Shown: in pieces, positions 1 through 11,053 of the stretch | Layout of the letters: every line of letters begins with the position of its first letter | Position numbering within the stretch: position 1 is the first letter of the stretch | The notes under the pieces: generated by a model | Told to the model about the DNA's origin: nothing | Database searches by the model: none | The model's input: only the letters and a program-made list of their open reading frames with translations | NCBI RefSeq assembly: GCF_024586455.1 | Contig: NW_026089663.1 | Coordinates: 23,884 to 87,883, forward strand | Source of the DNA: Bactrocera neohumeralis | Taxonomy: Eukaryota; Arthropoda; Insecta; Diptera; Tephritidae | Reading direction: 5' to 3' | Length of the DNA stretch: 64,000 bases | Translations under genes and position numbers: made by a program

Positions 1-111
1 TTGGAAACGCCAATTGGCGCCAAATTGCAAAAAGAAGAGACGAATGGTTTCCTTGTTGTTGATAACTCATCTATAATTGCGTAAGCGGTCTCTACGCCAG
101 TAAAGAAGAAA
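1..111 (+). mobile_element. RTE-clade LINE, 3' end fragment
   Basis: The first 111 bases match, with scattered changes, the last 110 bases of the larger RTE copy at 11943-14552 read on its coding strand. They cover the end of the reverse transcriptase ORF, the stretch around GCGTAAGCGGT and the terminal GAAGAA-type tail. The fragment runs off the left edge, so its 5' extent is unknown. It is non-coding here. Confidence 0.8.
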
Positions 112-799
112 AATTCATGACATACGACTTGATTTAGTGTAAAGGTACTGAAAAATTTAATTCGTCGAATTCGCTCCTGCAATGGAGGTCGTGGAGACCA
201 TTTGAATGGTGTTATCGTCAAAACTTAATTTTATCGATTGTACTTCACCACTTACATCTATTTATATTAGCAATAAAAATCATGTGTGCAGAAATTTTTT
301 AGAATTTTTTAATTTACAATTTCTTCGTTTTCTGCAGCCAACTTTAGTTTCTAACAAAATATATGGGCATGTGGAGTTTTTGAGAGTAAGTTGCCGTTGC
401 CGCTTAAATTTAAGGGCGACAGTAAGTAGTATAATCAGAGCGCCTATTTATATGCACTAAAAATGTAAAGAAACTTCTTTTGACATCTGCAGATGACATG
501 GAGCAGTATGAAAATAAATTCCGAGAAATGTTTTCACGTATGAATCTGTACCTATAAATTTATCATTTATTTCTTTAAGGGTTTGTACCTCTTATTTATT
601 CATCAAGGTTTTCAAAATATGCTTAATTTTGTACAGTAGATATCGAGGTTCTCACTTCTTTGAAAAGGCGAACAGAATCTCTTGTATCTATACCTCGTGT
701 TTCGAGTCTTACAATTACAATTGTAAGGCTAAAAAAGTTCTACTTTATATAAGAGTGGTCTGTAATTAAGCGGTCTGACTTCAACAGATCCTGTCATCG
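112..799. other. unassigned AT-rich stretch
   Basis: I see no recognisable gene or element. An 84-codon open frame at 206-460 has no motif, is rich in codons expected by chance in AT-rich DNA, and is not counted as a gene. Confidence 0.5.
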
Positions 800-955
800 T
801 CACTATTAAGTGAATCTACAGGTAAGTGATTGGATTCCGACCTTTTGGTTGACGGTTTGCACCTTAAATTATTTCCCTGGCTTTGTTTCTTCCAAGTTGC
901 AAGAGTATAAAATGTTCGGCTGCACCCGAACTTAACCCTTCCTTACTTATTATTT
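800..955 (+). mobile_element. DINE-1-like repeat, 3' end fragment
   Basis: It contains the 3' block of the family: a GATTCCGA..TGGTTGACG stretch followed by TATAAAATGTTCGG, a six-base stem (GTTCGG..CCGAAC) and the terminal TTCCTTACTT. The same block recurs at about 2600-2747, 6740-6846 and 15411-15556. Only the 3' part of this copy is recognisable. Confidence 0.65.
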
Positions 956-2747
956 AGTATTTTTATACTCGTACAACATGTCACTACAGGTTATAATAGT
1001 TTTATTCACCTAACGGTAGTACGTATCAACTTAAACTAATCGAGATAGATATACGGTTATATACATACACATATATGTATATAATTCGGGTGATTCGCGT
1101 AATTATCATAAAAACATCTACCGACAGTGTGGAAGCGGATGAAATCCGGAGATAATCCCGCTTACTCCCCATATTGCGGTACTGTAAGAACTACTAAAAA
1201 CGCAGTAAATAAGTAACAAAATGCGCCAGATACATTAAATTTTAAGCCCGGGATGGTATGAAAAGGCTTTATGGGAGCCGGTGTGAAAATTGGACGATGG
1301 GCATGGCACCGCCCACTTTTGGCGCCTACTTCCTATATAACACAATTTTAAATTGCACTTGATTCTTTTACTTTCCAGTATACAAATCAGGAAGCAATTG
1401 GTATATCGGGATAAAACTTAGCGCTATCAATTCCCTTAAGATATATCACCATATGACTAAAAAATTCTTAAATCTAACCAAAACAGTTTAAGCCATAGGT
1501 ACCGAATGGTCCAAATGTATCTGTAGTTGACTTTTGACTGAAAATATCGGTCAATGTGTATTTGACTTTTAGATCAAACTGTTTGATTTGTATGATCAAA
1601 CCTTAAAACTTAAATAAGATTCTTTAAATCCTTACCACTGGTTGGGGAAAATAAAGACCTTATTCAAGTGAGAAGTCATTCATTCTAATTTCATTTTTAA
1701 ATTGTAAATCTTATATACTATTTTTGAGTTCTTAGTTATCTAATTAAACATATGTATATGTACGTCACACCACATGGGGTTGTTTTCAACTATACAATAC
1801 AATACATGTGTGTGTGTGTGTGTTGTCATATCATTTATGTTGCATGGTTTGGGCTGTTTTCAAGTGAACAAGTGCATTTGTAATCAATTGCCCAAACCTA
1901 AGTAAATATGTTTATATTATATTTCTTGAGTGCATGCGTTTTGCATATAAATGCATACGTGCCTCATATATGTATGTTTGTTGCATATACATAAATGCAT
2001 GTATATTTATGTTTTTATTTATGTATGTTTTGTATTGCCTCTACATTATCTAATTTATGTCGACTTTATAACTTATTACAATAGCTAGAATATTTCTTAT
2101 CTGTTTTGTAAAGAATATAAAAATGTCTAAATGTTTTTGAAGCAATCAACATGTTCAATTTTGAGCAATGTGTGAGATATACTATATAACTGAAATTCAG
2201 ACAGAAACTTTTCCTGACAACACTATTTTAGTGTATCGAAACTGGATTAAATCGGGTTAATACTTCCCTGAGCCCCCATTCAAATAATATAAAGATTTTC
2301 GAACTTCCGGGTGACTTTACGCTGCATAGATCGATTAATATTTGAGTACGTTACAGTATATCTTCCTAAAATATATATCATTGGGCGAATACTTAACCTA
2401 AAGTCCATATAACTAATATTAGGATTTTCGAACATCCGGCTGACTTTACTTCATGTGATTGGTGATTGTATGTGAGGTGCCTTAATGAAACCCAGGGTAA
2501 TGGTAATACATAGATAAAATCGGGTCGATACTACCCGAACTCCTATATATGTACTACACATAGTCATTTTCGTTTTTTTAACCAACCTTATGCCTAATTT
2601 GTAAATCAGTAAAAAAAAATTCTTGGATTCTGATCCTCTGGTTGACGTTTTACAACTTAAGGTATTTCTCTGACGATGATTTTTGAAAGTTGCAAAAGTT
2701 TAAAATGTTCGGTTGCACCCGAACTTAGCCCTTTCTTGTTATTATTG
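956..2747 (+). mobile_element. DINE-1-like (Helentron-type) element, old copy
   Basis: It begins with TTTTTATACTCG and the TATAATAGTTTTATTCACCTAACGG block that marks the 5' end of the younger copies at 47957 and 49801. It ends with the GTTCGG..CCGAAC hairpin and TTAGCCC. Internal landmarks such as GGGCATGGCACCGCCCAC occur in the right order. It is longer than the roughly 1-kb young copies and belongs to a diverged subfamily. It has no coding capacity. A (TG)8 microsatellite lies at 1807-1822. Confidence 0.65.
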
Positions 2748-2954
2748 TTTCACGACTCCATAAATATTTTTTGTAAAACACATGTACATATATAGTATCG
2801 GGTGATTTTTTAAGAGCTTGATAACTTTTTTTAAAAAAAAAAAAACGCATAAAATTTGCAAAATCTCATCGGTTCTTTATTTGAAACGTTAGATTGGTTC
2901 ATGACATTTACTTTTTGAAGATAATTTCATTTAAATGTTGACCGCGGCTGCGTC

Positions 2955-3425
2955 TTAGGTGGTCCATTCGGAAAGTCCAATTTTGGGCAACTTTTTCGAG
3001 CATTTCGGCCGGAATAGCCCGAATTTCTTCGGAAATGTTGTCTTCCAAAGCTGGAATAGTTGCTGGCTTATTTCTGTAGACTTTAGACTTGACGTAGCCC
3101 CACAAAAATAGTCTAAAGGCGTTAAATCGCATGATCTTGGTGGCCAACTTACGGGTCCATTTCTTGAGATGAATTGTTCTCCGAAGTTTTCCCTCAAAAT
3201 GGCCATAGAATCGCGAGCTGTGTGGCATGTAGCGCCATCTTGTTGAAACCACATGTCAACCAAGTTCAGTTCTTCCATTTTTGGCAACAAAAAGTTTGTT
3301 AGCATCGAACGATAGCGATCGCCATTCACCGTAACGTTGCGTCCAACAGCATCTTTGAAAAAATACGGTCCAATGATTCCACCAGCGTACAAACCACACC
3401 AAACAGTGCATTTTTCGGGATGCAT
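2955..3425 (-). pseudogene. DD41D mariner transposase fragment
   Basis: The frame holds the second catalytic aspartate in QQDGATCH and a third in LTPLDYF. I count 41 residues between them, the spacing of the rosa/Visitor group. A one-base loss in a T run after LTPLDYF shifts the frame, as in the copy at 61100-61855. The N-terminal third, including the first aspartate, is missing. It is homologous to a DDE/D cut-and-paste enzyme but is not functional. Confidence 0.85.
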
Positions 3426-3429
3426 GGGC

Positions 3430-3681
3430 AGTTGGCCACCAAGATCATGCGATTTAACGCCTTTAGACTATTTTTTGTGGGGCTACGTCAAGTCTAAAGT
3501 CTACAGAAATAAGCCAGCAACTATTCCATCTTTGGAAGACAACATTTCCGAAGAAATTCGGGCTATTCCGGCCGAAATGCTCGAAAAAGTTGCCCAAAAT
3601 TGGACTTTCCGAATGGACCACCTAAGACGCAGCCGCGGTCAACATTTAAATGAAATTATCTTCAAAAAGAAAATGTCATGA
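3430..3681 (+). pseudogene. inverted copy of the mariner transposase C-terminus
   Basis: The plus strand encodes the C-terminal end again, from the region before LTPLDYFLWGYVKSKVY to the stop. This arm keeps six T in the run, so the LTPLDYFLWG frame is open. The left arm and the copy near 61250 have five T and are shifted. The two arms therefore do not come from one sequence without later change. Confidence 0.8.
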
Positions 3682-3781
3682 ACCAATCTAACGTTTCAAA
3701 TAAAGAACCGATGAGATTTTGCAAATTTTATGCGTTTTTTTTTTTAAAAAAGTTATCAAGCTCTTAAAAAATCACCCGATA

Positions 3782-4339
3782 CAATACCATTTAAATTTTC
3801 ACAGTACGAGTAGATAAAAAATGAGTTGTTGGGTGCGATCGGAACTTTACTATGAATGAGTAAAGTTCGATTAACAAGAACTGAATTCGAATGTTAACTA
3901 TCAAAGTTAGGTTAGGCTTACGCATATATGAACTGATAGCGATTTAGACTTTGAACCTTTTTTATAGCAAATAAAATTTCCTACAAATTTTTCATGTACA
4001 TTTTTTCTATAGCTCCTCCCATTTACGAGATATATACAAAAAAAAATGCGAAATTCTTGGAACAATCGGGTTTGGAGCCCCGTACTACCTCGCTGGTGTG
4101 AGTTACGACTTTGTTGCACTGGGCACTTTTGTAGAGTGAACAATTCTGAGAAATATGCGTCTAAATTCATAGCGATGCCATAAAATACCTCTGATATGTA
4201 GGAATTTAAAGACAAAAAATCACGATTGTAGTGTATTTTCTATGGAAAATTTTTACATGCCTTGGTCCAGTTCTTAATGTTAACATTAAGGGCAAACATT
4301 TTCAGGGAATATTTTTTAGGGTATTTCCAAGGAATTTCG
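3782..4339. other. unassigned stretch
   Basis: I see no gene. The 102-codon minus frame at 3907-4215 shows no motif. A GAGATATATAC stretch resembles the middle of DINE-1-like copies but is too short to call. Confidence 0.4.
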
Positions 4340-4670
4340 TGACGGGATAAAAATAAAGAGAAAATACGGCATATTTTACAGTACTACTACGATAAAGGCA
4401 AAAATGCATCTCAAGCCGCCAATAAAATTTGTGCAGTTTGTGGTCCCGATACAGTTTCCATTTCCACCCCACAACGATGCGCCACGCTCCGGAAGGCCTG
4501 TCGTCGAAAATTGTGATAAAATCGCTGAATTGGTCGAAAGAGACCGGCATAGTAGCAGCCGTAGCATCGGTCAAAAGCTGGGCATGAGTCATCAAAAATT
4601 CATTTCAATTTCAATAAATAAAAATTCAATAAAAATACCGCAAGACTTTTTTGACAACCCATTATGTATG
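4340..4670 (+). mobile_element. mariner (SETMAR-like) deletion derivative
   Basis: The plus strand encodes pieces of a mariner transposase N-terminus in two frames: YYYDKGKNASQAANKIC at about 4380-4430, then PRSGRPVVENCDKIAELVER and RSIGQKLGMSHQ at about 4480-4600, the paired helix-turn-helix DNA-binding domain. The sequence then jumps to what looks like the last codons and 3' end of such an element. The whole catalytic domain is missing. I could not fix the terminal repeats. Confidence 0.7.
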
Positions 4671-4996
4671 TATACCCATCATTATTCAACGGTAAACTTT
4701 TGGTCATCACAAAGATTACCGGATATATTCTTAAAGTAACCCTTTTGAATGAAAACTATAAAGTGGAAATGATCCTGATGCCAATGAAACCATCTTAGTA
4801 TACGACTCTATTCTGAAAGCTAGAGTTTCCAATTCGTTTAGCTATCGCCATATCTATAAATACATATGTAAGTCTAAAGTCCAACCAATGTCCATTTGCT
4901 GTTTGTATTTGGAAAATTCATGTTTTCTGCAAATACATATTGTATTCTCACGTGCAAGAAAACGATCGAATTAATCACAATTATAAATTCATCTGT
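4671..4996. other. unassigned stretch
   Basis: AT-rich DNA with no recognisable gene or repeat. Confidence 0.4.
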
Positions 4997-5040
4997 TCAC
5001 AAGTAAGGAAGGCTTAAGTTCGGGTGTAACATTTTGTACA
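4997..5040 (-). mobile_element. DINE-1-like 3' terminus fragment
   Basis: The CACAAGTAAGGAAGGCTTAAG terminus and the following TTCGGGTG match the reverse complement of the family's 3' end. The second half of the hairpin is lost, and a run of A follows. Confidence 0.6.
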
Positions 5041-5575
5041 AAAAAAAAAAACAAAAAAATTTATATAATAACAAATACCACATATAATTTATTTTTTTTA
5101 ATTAGAACATTTACATATTAATATATTTTATTTTATAATAATTTTTAAAAAAAAATTGTACTAAGTCTGGAAACTCTAGTAACTAAATAAAAAAATAACT
5201 CATACCACTACGTTCAAATGGGCCCTATTTTGTCGCTCATAAAATTTAGGCATTTTAATTAAAACGTCAACATTTACTCCGATTGAAAATTATTATATAT
5301 TGGTAATTTAATATGTGGTGGAAATATTTATATCTTTTTTATAAATTTATGGTATTTTAAAACCACTGACTTTTGTTCTTTCAATACTCTTTAAGACATT
5401 TATTTGTTAGCTCTCAATTAATAAATGTTTTTAATCATTTTCCATTGAAAATTAATGCAATGACGCGCTACATCACAAAAAGTTTAACCAAATATAATAT
5501 ACATTTAAATTTCTTTAATTTTCGTTGTTTTACATATTTTATTAGTGATCTTGAATGGCGGCAACCAATCTCTCC
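5041..5575. other. AT-rich unassigned stretch
   Basis: Very AT-rich, with long A and T runs. The 101-codon plus frame at 5373-5678 looks like chance in such DNA. No element ends were found. Confidence 0.4.
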
Positions 5576-6846
5576 GTTTACATACTTTTATACTGTTGCA
5601 ACCTGTTGCTACAGCGTACATACAAGTATACTAGTTTCGTTCACCAAATGGATGTATGTATGTATCACCAAAAACTAAGCGAGATAGATAGGGTTATATA
5701 TATATGTATAGAAATGATCAGAATGACAAAAAACTGAAATCCGAGTGACTGTTAGTCTAACCGTTCGTTCAAGCCGTAACTTGAGTAAAAACTGAGATAT
5801 CTTGATGAAATTTGGCATGCGGATTTCTTCCTATAAAGAAGTTCGTAGAAGGATATAATAGACCACTGCCACGCCCACAAATCGCTATTAATCGAAAAAG
5901 TATAAAGTGCCATAACTAATCACTAAACTAAGATATAAAACTGTAATTTGGCACAGGGGATCGCAGTAGCACGGGGCACCTGTGAGCAAAAAGTTTTGCC
6001 AAAGTAGATACACCCACCTCTAGTAAGTTTAATGTACATATGTATGTATCTCCTAAACAAATAAAGTTATAATAATCAATTTCCGAGCTTATATTACCAG
6101 AACTATCGATTGGATAGTGTGAAAGTGGATAAAATCGGAAGATAACCCCTCTCACTCCCCATATAATGGTCCTGTTCAAACTATTAAAAGAGCAATAAAT
6201 TAATAACTAATTACGCCAATGACATTAAATTCTATCTCCGTGATGAGAGGGCTTCACATATTCGGGACCCGACCAAACAATTTCGATTAAGTTAAGTGCG
6301 TGCATTCTTCTTATACACATTCACAGTCTGAAAATGTGTGAAATCGGAATACAGCTACAAGTTACATCCCATATAGCACATTTTTAAATTCCTTTTGATT
6401 CTTTCAGTTTCCAATATATAAATCAAGAAGTAATTAACATAACGGGATAAAGTTCAGACAGAATATTTTCCTGACAATAGTATTTCTATGAGTGAAATAT
6501 GCGTTGAATCAATACTACTTCCGTAAGCCTATGTATATCTAATCTAAAGATTTTCGAGCAACCAGGTGACTTTACACTGGTGGTCCACGGGCACTGCGCT
6601 TATCTGGTGGCGTTGACTACCGGTGGTTTACAGGCAAATTCATTTCATTCCATATACTTTGTATAATTATTTTCGTTTTTCTAACAAACCCTATGTCGAA
6701 TCTGTCGGTCAGTGTATAAGTTATATACAGTATATGTATAGATAAAATTACTCGGACTCCGATCCTCTGGTATTATCTTTTTGCTTTGATTCCTGCGAGT
6801 TGTATAAAATTTTCGGTTGCACCTGAACTTGGCCCTTTCTTACCTG
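5576..6846 (+). mobile_element. DINE-1-like element, old subfamily
   Basis: It starts with TACTTTTATACTGTTGCAAC and a TTTCGTTCACC block and continues with GATAGGGTTATATATA. It contains CACTGCCACGCCCACAAA and the GAAAGTGGATAAAATCGG region, and ends with TTTTCGGTTGCACCTGAACTT. The order and orientation match the copy at 956-2747. There are no genes, and the terminal hairpin is partly eroded. Confidence 0.65.
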
Positions 6847-7316
6847 CATACAATTAAACCCACTCCAGAGGTAAAGAGATGCCCAATTCACCTGTCTTTG
6901 GAAATAATAAAGCAATTACTAAACGTTAAAGCCTCCCGATCTTTGAAAGTTGACTGCTATCAAACTAATAGAAACGTCAATGAATTTAATCAATGTTGCT
7001 GGAAAAGAACAATGCATGAGTTGTCCAGTTTCCGTGTATTATATATTTGGCAGATGTTTTTATAGTCAATTGACCTGAAACTCCTTTCGAGATAATCTCA
7101 TTTTCATTAATACTCATTCCTTCGACTGAGTCTAGCTAATTAGCGGCTGATTGGATGATCTCAGTTGGGATTCGACTGAGCATAAGGTCATTGGAATTAT
7201 TCGTCTCTTCGTTGGACCGAAATAAATAATCGCATATTTGGGAACTTCCTCTGAAGTACCAGATACCACATGTTTTATTGCAAGAGCAAAGGCCTGATTT
7301 TCCCTTTGCCTCATTA
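6847..7316. other. unassigned stretch with two short frames
   Basis: Open frames at 6817-7065 (+) and 7132-7329 (-) are short and I do not recognise either. The minus one has a moderately balanced composition (FALAIKHVVSGTSEEVPKYA), so an eroded coding exon cannot be excluded. Confidence 0.3.
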
Positions 7317-8362
7317 CCAGGTTGTTCAATAAGTTTTATGATTCAAAATACCCTTTATTATTCAGTATAATCTCTAACGATTTTTTAATCTGTGGATCCC
7401 ATCCCTGAAGTAAGAATCTGAAAGGTCTGCAAAATACTCTTCAACAGCCTTTTATGACCTCTTCATTTGATGAAAAATAATTGCCACGCATAAATTTTTT
7501 GAGTTCTGGAAACAAATAGAAGTCACTGAGGGCCAAATCTGGTCAATACAGTGGATGCTCTAACATTTCGAACTTTAATTCATGGATTTTAGCCATTGCC
7601 AAAATGCTCTTGTAACACTGTGCATTATCCTGATAAAAAAGGAGTTTTTCTTCTGCAAACCGGGTCTTTTTTCATGAATTTTTTCCTTCAACTGGTCCAA
7701 AAGGTTGCAATAATACTCACAATTAATTGTTTTATCAGTTCGCAAATAATTTACACACAAAATTCCTCTCGCATCCCAAAACCTGATGCCATAATCTTCT
7801 TGGCCAATTTCTGGACACGAGCTCGTTTCGACGCCGAATAATCAGGTTTACACCACTCTTTAGCCTCTTGTTTTGATTCAGGATCATGGAGATAGATCCA
7901 AGTTTCATCCATAGTGATGAATCGACGCTCAAAATCCACTTTATTCTTTTTAAAACGCTCCAAATATTGCTGAGAAAGTCGCATTCGAATGTGTCACACT
8001 TCCAAAACCATATCCTGTATTTTGGCTATGATTTTTGATGTTGATGCGCTTTTTGGATCATGTGGATTGTCTTCAAGACATGTACGACCACGCTTAAATT
8101 CAGCAACCCATCTTTCTACTGTTACATTTGCAGGTAAACAATTATCATTACTTCGTGATTTTCTTTTAGTGCTATACCTTCCAAAAATAATAATTTTATC
8201 AGTGCACGATATTCGATATTTTCCATTGTAAAAAATTTAGTGACACGGCGACACTAAATGAAACTTCACATACGTTGATATGAAAATTTTACCAACAAAT
8301 TAAAAAAAATCGGCTAGTACCAACGCCTTTTCTTATCGAACGACAAAACTTATTGAACACCC
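7317..8362 (-). mobile_element. DD34D mariner element
   Basis: A TA dinucleotide lies at each side. The ends share GTTCAATAAGTTTT as inverted repeats (left CCAGGTTGTTC.., right GGGTGTTC.. on the other strand). The length of about 1.05 kb is that of a mariner lacking little, and the coding strand is minus. It is younger than its surroundings to judge by recoverable ends, but its gene is broken. Confidence 0.85.
7470..8227 (-). pseudogene. DD34D mariner transposase, broken
   Basis: Starting near 8225 (MENIEYRALIKLLFLEG), the N-terminal helix-turn-helix region is followed by MDETWIYLHDPESK with the first aspartate and by KTINCEYYCNLLDQLKEKI. Next come FYQDNAQCYKS with the second aspartate and a degraded YSPDLAPSD-like block with the third. 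I count 34 residues between the last two, the classic mariner spacing. There are several frameshifts, and a stop replaces the serine before the PD of the last block. It cannot make active enzyme. Confidence 0.85.
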
Positions 8363-9230
8363 TAGTATTTCTACAAATTCACAGAATTTCAAAATCAAAG
8401 GGGAACCAACTAAGGTGCTGTAAGCATCCCGCATCACCGACTGGTGAGAATTTATTCAAATCACCAAATTATATAATCGGTATGCCACCAAAGGGGTTGC
8501 CTATTTTAAGTATTTGTTTTAATGCGTCATAAGCAGAACTAAACATACGAGTTTACCATCGATAATTCATCAAATAAGATTAGTTTGTTTATTCATATTT
8601 TCAATCAAACCGTTCATCAATCAATAAAGCATTGAGAACTCCACCCGTTGGTAATTTAAATTTTTGAAATTTTGGTAAATTAATTATTTAATATTTTGGT
8701 TTCTCTGTGTATTTTTAATATTATGTAGTCGAAAAAGTCTTTGCGTATTTTTTCAATAGATATCGTTACAATCGTATATCTGTGGCAACTCCGCCTGCAA
8801 CAAATTCCACCATAGCATAATTACAGCTGTTGAGCTGAATTGCCGCTACGACTCTTATGCCACTGAACAATTACAGATGTTTGGCTGAATTGAAGTTACG
8901 ATTCTCATGCCACTGAACAGTTATTATTCTAGCAACTTCTGACGCTACCAGAATATCATTCTAGAAATTCTAACGCAACCACACGCTAACTCATTTTATG
9001 AACACAAATAAAAAACGTTTATTTTTCAAAGTGTTATTGTATAAGAGTCATTGGATAATATTGGAGTAATAAAGGCTTTTAATGCTGAGGATTGCGTCAA
9101 ACTATTCCCAATAGTATTCACATGCTACTATATGTAACACAAAAATTACACTCGATCACTTATCTGTTCGCCATGAGCAAAATCAACAAGACCAAAGGGT
9201 AGCAAAGATGCAACAACAGCGGGGAGACAA
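8363..9230. other. unassigned stretch with a direct repeat
   Basis: No coding sequence is recognised. Two imperfect direct copies of about 51 bases lie side by side at roughly 8820-8921, each ending TTCTCATGCCACTGAACA or nearly so. An AATAAAAAACGTTTATTTTT stretch near 9006 resembles a polyadenylation region of a retroelement, but I cannot identify ends. Confidence 0.4.
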
Positions 9231-9970
9231 CCTTCTTCTTCTTCTTCTCAATTGGCGTAGACACCGCTTACGCTATTATAGCCGAGGTAACAACAGCGCG
9301 CCAGTCGTTTCTTCTTTTCGCTACCTGGCGCCAATTGCATATTCCAAGCGTAGCCAGGTCCTTCTCCACTCGGTCGTTCCAACGGAGTGGAGATCTTCCT
9401 CTTCCTCCGCTTCCCCCGGCGGGTACTGCGTCGAATACTTTCAGAGCTAGAGTGTTTTCGTCCATCCGAACAACACGACCTAGCCAGCGTAGGCGCTGTC
9501 TTTTAATTCGCTGAACTATGTCAATGTCTTCGTATATCTCGTACAGCTCATCGTTCCATCGAATACGATATTCACCGTGGTCAATGCGCAACGGACCATA
9601 CATCTTTCGCAGAACCTTTCCCTCGAAAACTCGCAACGTCGACTCATCAGTTGCTGACATCGTCCAAGCCTCTGCACGATATAGCAGGACGGGAATTATG
9701 AGTGACTTATAGAGTTTGGTTCTTGTTTGTCGAGAGAGGACTTTGCTTCTCAATTGCCTACTCAGTCCGAAGTAGCACCTGTTGGCAAGAGAAATCCTGC
9801 GTTGGATTTCTAGGCTGACATTGTTGGTGGTGTTTACGCTGGTTCCAAGATAGACGAACTTATCTACGACTTCAAAGTTATGACTGTCAACAGTGACGTG
9901 AGAGCCAAGTCGCAAGTGCGACGACTGTTTGTTTGATGACAGGAGATATTTCGTCTTGGCCTCGTTCACT
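9231..9970 (-). mobile_element. RTE-clade LINE, 5'-truncated copy
   Basis: On the minus strand the sequence runs from inside the reverse transcriptase ORF to the GAAGAAGAAGAAGG tail at its 3' end (9231). Its 5' end stops abruptly at about 9970, where piggyBac sequence begins. 5' truncation is usual for LINE insertions. I did not find convincing target-site duplications. Confidence 0.85.
9268..9970 (-). pseudogene. RTE ORF C-terminus (thumb and connection region)
   Basis: An open frame of about 230 codons starts with NEAKTKYLLSSNKQS. It continues with VYLGTSVNTTNNVSLEIQRR, TKLYKSLIIPVLLYRAEAWT and VLRKMYGPLRIDHGEYRIRW, and ends in WLGRVVRMDEN and SPLRWNDRVEKDL. This is the region after the YADD box of RTE-type reverse transcriptases. 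The catalytic part is missing through truncation, so the frame is open but inactive. Confidence 0.85.
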
Positions 9971-11053
9971 GCAAAAACCAACTATCCACTTGCAGGCGAA
10001 GTATATTTGGGTGCACAGCCTAATGAACAGCGGTCGCTTGGTATTGCGCGCAATCTTGTTATGCGACTCAGCAACCAATATTTGGACAGGGGGGCGAATA
10101 TTACGATGGACAACTTTTTCACAAGTTATGAACTGGCGGAAGATTTGCTTCTGTGGAATACTACGTTGGTGGGCACAATACGAGGCAATAAGCCACAATT
10201 GCCAAAACTATTTACATCCTTTGAAGAGGCAAAAAAAAAGGTGTTTTTGAAGCTGTGATTTGTTTTTCAAAACCAATGCAATTAGTAAGATTTACAACAC
10301 ATTCGAAGAAAAATGTGCTAGTGCTTTCAACTGCTCATGCCAGCGAAGATGTAAACCCTATAACAAAAAAACCACAAGTCATACATGATTATAATGAGCA
10401 TAAAGGTGGTGTTGATACTTTTGACAAAATGCTACGTGGATTTTCTGGCAAAAGAAAAACAAACCACTGGCCCATGGGATTATTTTATAATATGCTGGAT
10501 ATTGCTGGGCTTGCAGCGTTCAGGCTGTTTGATGTTAGTCACCCTATGTGGAACACCCATAAGTCTGAAAAGCGTAAAATATTTTTGAAAGAACTCTTTA
10601 TGGAGCTAGCGCAAAAGCAATTACAAAACCTATGCAAAACAAAAATTAATTCTACAACTAAAATTGCATTGGACTTGATCAATTTCAAACGGTTTCCTGC
10701 AGTGGTGAGTTCGCGTCCATCAATAAAGGTAAGTTTATTTTATTTCAAAATTAGTTCAGTTTCAAATTTATTCACTATTTTCTTTCTTGACACAGGTCAA
10801 CACTTTGAAACGGCGGTGTGAAACCTGCAAAACTAATAAGATCGATAATAAAACAACAGCAGTTTGTGACCATTTCCTTATTCCGACATGCACCAAACAC
10901 TATATAAGGACGTGTGAAAAGTGCTATTTTGCAAAATACAATGCCGAAGCTGAAACGGACTCAGACAACGATGAATATGTGGACAATACTCCAAAAACGT
11001 CTACACCCAATCAAAATATATCAGAAAGACAGAGAAGAATTTCACCCATTTGA
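9971..11053 (+). pseudogene. piggyBac transposase, 5'-truncated, with one intron
   Basis: It joins the RTE fragment directly and opens with AKTNYPLAGEVYLGAQ. Then come ITMDNFFTSYELAEDLL (second catalytic aspartate) and HKGGVDTFDKMLRGFSGKRK (third). A canonical GTAAGT..CACAG intron (10729-10795) follows, then a cysteine-rich C-terminal zinc-binding domain (CETCKTNK, CDHF, CTKHYIRTCEKC) ending at 11053. A one-base slip in an A run near 10231-10239 breaks the frame. The N-terminal half with the first aspartate is absent. The usual role would be TTAA-specific cut-and-paste transposition. Confidence 0.85.
10729..10795 (+). other. spliceosomal intron in the piggyBac gene
   Basis: AAG|GTAAGT at the 5' side and a pyrimidine-rich TTTTCTTTCTTGACACAG at the 3' side enclose 67 bases. 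Splicing keeps the frame, joining RPSIK to VNTLKRRC. Length and signals are normal for a dipteran short intron. Confidence 0.8.

Larger units (their letters stand above)
2798..3779. mobile_element. DD41D mariner derivative, palindromic
   Basis: Both ends carry the terminal TCGGGTGATTTTTT flanked by TA, as in the fuller copy at 60956-62249. Instead of two different ends, this copy has the 3' end of the transposase gene at both sides in opposite orientation. Arm 2798-3149 is the reverse complement of 3430-3779, and about 280 bases of transposase lie between them. The 5' end of the gene, including the start and helix-turn-helix region, is absent. A transcript would fold into a long hairpin. It cannot encode a transposase. 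Confidence 0.85.

Noticed and set aside
5373..5737. Two overlapping plus frames (101 and 60 codons) as a possible gene
   Set aside because: The end overlaps the 5' block of a DINE-1-like copy. The composition is that of random AT-rich DNA.
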